Source: JABMRP01 sp964444795
GTDB lineage: Bacteria > Planctomycetota > Planctomycetia > Pirellulales > Thermoguttaceae
Direction of reading: 5' to 3'
DNA length: 45,190 nt
Assembly: GCA_964444795.1 (NCBI GenBank)
Contig: CAYUIQ010000040.1
Coordinates: 1 to 45,190 of the forward strand
Below, piece after piece: positions 41,182-45,190 of the stretch. The translations under genes and the position numbers were made by a program. The notes under the pieces were generated by a model. The model saw only the letters and a list, made by a program, of their open reading frames with translations. It was not told where the DNA came from and ran no database searches. The first letter of the stretch is position 1; each line of letters starts with the position of its first letter.

Positions 41182-42401
41182 CGATCGCCCGAGCGAAACA
41201 GCGGCGGGAGCGATGTCCACAAGTAGTACGCTCGGGGAGCGCTGGCGTCGAGTAATTGCGACACGCCAAAAGGCTGGCTTGGCGGCTGGCTTCCGAAGAG
41301 GAGACCCGCCAAGCCCAGTTGCTGCTTGTACTTGACGACTTCCACTTCGCTCTCGTCAAGACCCGTCAAAACAATCGCCCGGCTGACGGCGTCCTCGATA
41401 AAGCCGATGCGGTCGACCAGGCCGAATTCCTTGGCGGTCTGTGCGGTGAAAACCCGGCCGGTGAAGAGCGTCTCGGTCAGCGGTTTGGGGTTGTCCAGCA
41501 GCGCCTGGAGCCGGTCCCGGAGTTGCTTTTCGTCCAGTTCGCCGAGATCCACGCCGGGTAGGAACGTGCGGGCGAGGTCTTTCGGGTCCTCCTGGAGCTT
41601 CCGCTGGAAACTGGCGCGAAATTCTTTCTCCAGTTGGGGCCGGCCGGCGGCAACCACCTCCTGAAACCCGGCGAAACTTTGGTCCACCAGATCCTGGAAG
41701 ATCGCTCGTTCCTCGGGGGTCATCTCCCGGGTCATGCTGCCCATGCCTTTGAGGCGGTGGCTGGTGACGGAGTCCTCTTCGACATCCCAATGCTCGAGCA
41801 GGCCCGAGACGTCGTAATGGGGAATGACCACGCCGATCGATCCGGTCCAGGTCGTGGGCTCGGCGAAAATCACGTCAGGCGTATCGCCGACGGCCATCGA
41901 AACGTAGTACCCGCCGCTGGCGGCCATGCCTCCCATGCTCACGACGATGGGAATCTCTCGATCCTCGGCTTTGGCCAACTTGCTGAGATGATGGAACAGG
42001 TAGTCGCTGGCCGTGACGGAACCGCCGGGCGAGTCAACCCGCAACACAACCGCTCGCACGGTCTTGTCGTCGATCACCCGCTGGATCTGCCGCTTGACGA
42101 CCCCCTCGCCGTCGAGGATAACGCCCTCGACCGAGATGATGGCGATTTTGTTCTCCGCCCCGCGTTGGTGTGAGAAGTGTTTCTCTTCCAGTCGATCGTC
42201 TTCCGCGCCGCCGAAGCTAACCACGGCGAAGAGGGAAAGGACAATCATCAGCGATCCCACCGCCCCAACCACCATCAGAGCCAGCAGCAACCGGCCGATC
42301 CACCGAGAGCCGCGACGGGGACTGCGAGGAGGATCGATAACCACTGCCTGAGCGACATTGGCCGCAGCGCGTGTTTCGCCCGAATCGGAATCGTAGCCCA
42401 T
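41178..42401 (-). CDS. sppA: Signal peptide peptidase SppA (S49)
   Basis: 407 residues, membrane-bound serine protease that degrades cleaved signal peptides. ATG with GAGGAGGATACG directly upstream. A membrane helix lies near residues 36-63 (LLLALMVVGAVGSLMIVLSL). The S49 domain has IAIISVEGVILDGEG, VLRVDSPGGSVTASD, the nucleophile Ser in MGGMAASGGYYVSM and the general-base Lys in RLKGMGSMTREMTPEER. The C-terminal part GRVFTAQTAKEFGLVDRIG is also typical. It is the short, single-domain type found in Gram-positives and planctomycetes. It converges with the anti-sigma-like gene, the two stops overlapping. Confidence 0.94.
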   Translation of the reverse strand: MGYDSDSGETRAAANVAQAVVIDPPRSPRRGSRWIGRLLLALMVVGAVGSLMIVLSLFAVVSFGGAEDDRLEEKHFSHQRGAENKIAIISVEGVILDGEGVVKRQIQRVIDDKTVRAVVLRVDSPGGSVTASDYLFHHLSKLAKAEDREIPIVVSMGGMAASGGYYVSMAVGDTPDVIFAEPTTWTGSIGVVIPHYDVSGLLEHWDVEEDSVTSHRLKGMGSMTREMTPEERAIFQDLVDQSFAGFQEVVAAGRPQLEKEFRASFQRKLQEDPKDLARTFLPGVDLGELDEKQLRDRLQALLDNPKPLTETLFTGRVFTAQTAKEFGLVDRIGFIEDAVSRAIVLTGLDESEVEVVKYKQQLGLAGLLFGSQPPSQPFGVSQLLDASAPRAYYLWTSLPPLFRSGDR

Positions 42402-42668
42402 CGTATCCTCCTCAAATGCGTCGTGGTCCGCTCGATTGTCTATTCTACCTTACGTCTCGATCAGGACAACGCGAACCCCCTCGCAAGTGCTGTGTGCCGA
42501 ACCGGTGTTGCCAAATCACGGTCCGGCACAGTAAGCTAACGCGGTCTGGGGCCGCTTTTCGATCGTCTCGGAAACCCCACCGGCGCCCCGCGCGGACGGC
42601 AAGATCGACGCCCCGGTGGTGCGCCCCCCCAATCGCGAAGTAAGCCAGAGCTTGGAAGGAATCGTCGC

Positions 42669-43418
42669 GTGTTTGTTGCCGCCTCAACAAGTTGTTTCGG
42701 AGAGTTACCCTTGAACGCCGCGCTGGAACGCCTGGCGGAATTGGAGTATTCGGCCGTCGAAATCCAGATTTTCGAGTCGGGAAATCAGCTTCGGCCTTCC
42801 CAGGTACTGGCCGACCTCGACCGGTCGGTGCAAATCTGCCGACAGACACAGAGGCTTACGCCGGTCGCCTACCACGTCGACATCGAAGCCCCCGAGCCGG
42901 GTTACTACCGGCAATTCGCCGCCTGCTGCAAACTCGCCAAGGCGACCAAGGTCGTGGCCGTGACCGTTCCCGCCGCGGAGTTGGGAACTCCCTTCAACGC
43001 GGAAATCGAGCGGCTGCGGCAACTCGTCGCGATCGCCTCGGTCGAGGGGGTTGTCGTGGGCCTGAGAACGGAAACCGGCAAAATGACCCAGGACCCCGAT
43101 ACGGCGGTGGTCCTCTGCGACAACGTCAAGGGCTTGAACCTTACGCTGGATCCCAGCCACTATATCTTCGGTCCCCATCAGGGTGCCCCCTTCGATCGGG
43201 TGATGGAGTACGTCTGCCACGTACAACTTCGCGATACTTCCAAGGAGAAACTCCAGGTTCGGGTCGGCCAGGGCGAAATCGAATACGGCCGGCTGATTAG
43301 CCAGTTGAGCCGGGTCCATTACGACCGCGCCCTATCGGTCGATGTCGCCCCGCTGCCCGATATCGACCACAACGCCGAACTCCGCAAGATGCGGCTCCTG
43401 CTGGAAAGCCTGACCTAA
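42669..43418 (+). CDS. TIM-barrel sugar isomerase/epimerase-like protein
   Basis: 249 residues, GTG start with GGAAGGA 6-7 nt upstream. It follows the xylose isomerase-like TIM barrel family (AP_endonuc_2): FVAASTSCFGELPLNAALER, LAELEYSAVEIQI, VAYHVDIEAPEPGY, GLNLTLDPSHYIFG, YVCHVQLRDTS and the C-terminal YDRALSVDVAP. Candidate metal ligands are Glu in AVEIQIFE, Asp and His in LDPSH, and His in CHVQLRD. The substrate is unknown. It is slightly shorter than many members (270-290). Divergent from sppA, alone in its unit. Confidence 0.8.
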   Translation: MFVAASTSCFGELPLNAALERLAELEYSAVEIQIFESGNQLRPSQVLADLDRSVQICRQTQRLTPVAYHVDIEAPEPGYYRQFAACCKLAKATKVVAVTVPAAELGTPFNAEIERLRQLVAIASVEGVVVGLRTETGKMTQDPDTAVVLCDNVKGLNLTLDPSHYIFGPHQGAPFDRVMEYVCHVQLRDTSKEKLQVRVGQGEIEYGRLISQLSRVHYDRALSVDVAPLPDIDHNAELRKMRLLLESLT

Positions 43419-43505
43419 CGACCGAAACGCTCCCCGGAGACCCACCCTTTCTAGCGGGTCGATTCTGCGCCATGCCGGCGATCGATTTGCCCGCCGACTA
43501 AATGC

Positions 43506-43534
43506 TTGCTCCCCGTTGGGGTGACGGCTATACT
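43506..43534 (+). promoter_or_regulatory. Possible sigma-70-like promoter of the pseudopilin gene
   Basis: TTGCTC (43506-43511) and TATACT (43529-43534) are separated by exactly 17 nt. The -10 matches the consensus at 5 of 6 positions, the -35 at 3 of 6. It lies 132 nt before the pseudopilin ATG. Confidence 0.35.
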
Positions 43535-43666
43535 CTCACTTAGGAAGAGAGATCCCGAGGTACACTGACGTTGTTGGCTCGATTTTCCTTTCGAGTTGCG
43601 ACGGTATTTTTCCATTCAGGCCTTCGTGCCTAGTTGTCGGTCGACAAAACTTGGGGGGGGATTCTC

Positions 43667-44698
43667 ATGGCTGGACGTTCGTTTCGGCGCGGCTTCACGC
43701 TCGTGGAGTTGCTCGTGGTCATTGCGATTATCGGGATCCTCATCGGGTTGCTGCTGCCGGCGGTGCAGATGGTTCGCGAGGCGGCCCGGCGCACCGAGTG
43801 CTCCAACAATCTCAAACAGATGGGGCTGGCCACTCAGAACTACCACGATACGTTCAAAGCGTTTCCTCCCGGACGATTCAAGGCCGGCAGCGGAAGAACC
43901 TGGAGCCAACACGCGCGGATCTTGAATTACATGGAGCAGAAGGCCGCCTACGATCTGATCGACTTCAACTTCTCCCCCGGCAATAGCCGGAACATCCCGG
44001 CGAGAACTGCCCAGGTACCCACTTTCCGGTGTCCCTCCGATGAAAATCGGATGACCGATCCAAATACCGGCAAGGACCACTACGGCTGGGGGAAGAACAA
44101 CTACAAGGGAAACGCCGGCAACGGCACGGGCCAGATGGTCAGTAGCAAGGAAACACTCGACGGTACGGCAGGCCACCTCAACAACGGGATCTTTCTCACC
44201 GATAAGGTAGTCCGCCACCGCGACCTCGAGGACGGATCGACCCATACGGCCCTGTTCGCCGAGGCCGTGCTGGGTGACGCCAGTAACAGCATCATCGAAC
44301 AGCCCGGCGACTGGCTCCGCATCGGCACTGGCAATAAGACACCGCGGCAGGTGTACGATGCCTGTATCGCGGCGACAGCGCAGACGGGATCCGCCCAGCA
44401 GATCAGCCGTTCGGGTCGAAACTGGGTCTACGGCAATTACATTCCCGCCCGATACAACCACATCATGACCCCCAACATGCGAAGTTGCGCGCGGCGCGAT
44501 AGCAGCAGCGGAAATCTCGATGCGACGGTCAACGACAAAGGCGGCGCGACGACCGCCTCAAGCCGCCATACCGGAGGCGTGAACATGGTGATGGCCGACG
44601 CGTCGGTTCGATACGTCGACGACGAGATCGACATCGCGGTCTGGTGGGCCATGGGCAGCCGAAACGGACAGGAAATCGTCGACACGGAGCCCGACTGA
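43667..44698 (+). CDS. DUF1559 prepilin-type protein
   Basis: About 343 residues. ATG 43667 after GGGGGGGATTCTC; the start MAGRSFRRGFTLVELLVVIA carries the prepilin signal: cleavage after G in RRG-FTLVELL, Glu at +5 and a hydrophobic helix through GLLLPAVQMVREAARR. The DUF1559 domain follows with CSNNLKQMGLATQNYHDTF, FPPGRF and FRCPSDENR. The C-terminal signature is usually H-x9-DG; here it reads HTGGVNMVMADAS, with Ala in place of Gly. Such pseudopilins are expanded by the dozens in planctomycetes; export and assembly by a type II/IV-like machine is expected. A lipoprotein gene follows after 99 nt. Confidence 0.94.
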   Translation: MAGRSFRRGFTLVELLVVIAIIGILIGLLLPAVQMVREAARRTECSNNLKQMGLATQNYHDTFKAFPPGRFKAGSGRTWSQHARILNYMEQKAAYDLIDFNFSPGNSRNIPARTAQVPTFRCPSDENRMTDPNTGKDHYGWGKNNYKGNAGNGTGQMVSSKETLDGTAGHLNNGIFLTDKVVRHRDLEDGSTHTALFAEAVLGDASNSIIEQPGDWLRIGTGNKTPRQVYDACIAATAQTGSAQQISRSGRNWVYGNYIPARYNHIMTPNMRSCARRDSSSGNLDATVNDKGGATTASSRHTGGVNMVMADASVRYVDDEIDIAVWWAMGSRNGQEIVDTEPD

Positions 44699-44797
44699 CC
44701 GCCGGACGACCTGTTCCCTTTTTCCGGGGCGCGGCTCAGCGGGATCCTCGCGGCCACGTCGCACGTTCCAGGACACCCATTGATCGAGAGAACGATT

Positions 44798-45190
44798 ATG
44801 TCCCGATTGTGTATCCTCTCCATGTCGCTGTTGTTGATTTTTGCCGCCGGGTGCGGCGGCGAGACTGTCGTCCCGGTCGACGAGTCCTACAATCCGGACG
44901 AGATCGAGGGCCAAGTTGACGAGAGTCTGCCCGCACCGCTGAAAGTCAAACAAGCGGCCCTGAAGAGATTCCTCGGCCGGATGGTCGAGGGCATTGCCGT
45001 CGAGGATGTCCGCGGCTACGAGGAGGATCTGAATTTCACGGAAACCGAGGAGAAGTTCTGGCCCGCCAACCTGGGCGAAATCGCTCGTTGGAAGTTCGAT
45101 GGGAAACCGACCGGCAACGACGTGCCCATCGAGATCACCTTCTCTGGCGACGACCCCGAAGCGGAAGAACAACCACAGAAGCGGGTCTAC
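44798..45190 (+). CDS. Lipoprotein of unknown function, cut by window end
   Basis: The first 131 codons of an open frame that runs off the window. MSRLCILSMSLLLIFAAGCG is a lipoprotein signal with Cys19 as lipidation site. The mature part is acidic (TVVPVDESYNPDEIEGQ) with a helical stretch (KQAALKRFLGRMVEGIAVED) and then strand-like segments. Small lipoproteins often follow DUF1559 genes in planctomycetes and may share their transcript. I do not recognise the family. Confidence 0.75.
   Translation, partial: MSRLCILSMSLLLIFAAGCGGETVVPVDESYNPDEIEGQVDESLPAPLKVKQAALKRFLGRMVEGIAVEDVRGYEEDLNFTETEEKFWPANLGEIARWKFDGKPTGNDVPIEITFSGDDPEAEEQPQKRVY

Overview
ORGANISM. The window is GC-rich, coding-dense DNA that looks like a chromosome segment from a Planctomycetota bacterium, most likely Pirellulales-like. 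The evidence is a DUF1559 prepilin-type protein, two PEP-CTERM proteins, a secreted formylglycine-type sulfatase, a sigma factor next to a membrane Ser/Thr kinase, a second sigma/anti-sigma pair, and frequent GTG or TTG starts. No tRNA, rRNA, CRISPR array, transposase or phage structural gene was recognised. LAYOUT. 1-6.4 kb: dxr and an RseP-type site-2 protease overlap on the minus strand, followed by ftsH (plus) and a lone CheY-like receiver (minus). 6.7-10.3 kb: succinate dehydrogenase operon sdhC-sdhA-sdhB with overlapping reading frames. 10.3-16.5 kb: a secreted glycoamylase-like protein, an S1-like small protein, a LarA-like (DUF2088) protein, small unknown proteins and a PEP-CTERM protein. 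16.7-21.5 kb: a 919-residue secreted protein of unknown function with two cysteine cassettes resembling type IV pilin C-termini, then a sulfatase. 22.3-26.4 kb: sigma factor, Ser/Thr kinase and HEAT-repeat lipoprotein, apparently one signalling operon. 26.4-29.2 kb: DEAD-box helicase with a histone-H1-like tail, and myo-inositol-phosphate synthase. 29.3-32 kb: accessory stretch with a decayed aspartate aminotransferase, a possible SUKH-like protein and a RhuM-family protein. 32-36.3 kb: NRDE protein, FabH-type ketosynthase and oligoendopeptidase F. 36.5-45.2 kb: large PEP-CTERM protein, ECF sigma factor with a membrane anti-sigma-like protein ending in a possible PilZ-like domain, SppA, a TIM-barrel epimerase, a DUF1559 pseudopilin and a truncated lipoprotein. 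HOW THE GENES WORK TOGETHER. RseP, FtsH and SppA are membrane proteolysis and stress functions; Dxr, FabH, Sdh and inositol-phosphate synthase are core metabolism; the two sigma modules are candidate envelope-to-transcription circuits. STRIKING NON-CODING CONTENT. The window holds several families of palindromic elements, many starting within about 50 nt after a stop codon. Two copies, about 242 and 245 bp, share nested terminal inverted repeats and look like a MITE/BIME-type family. A separate heptanucleotide tandem repeat, GGGACT(A/G), occurs twice and at one place supplies the stop codon of a sigma factor gene. These elements and the pilin-cassette protein are the most unusual things seen. 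All functional calls are made by reading sequence, with no database search.
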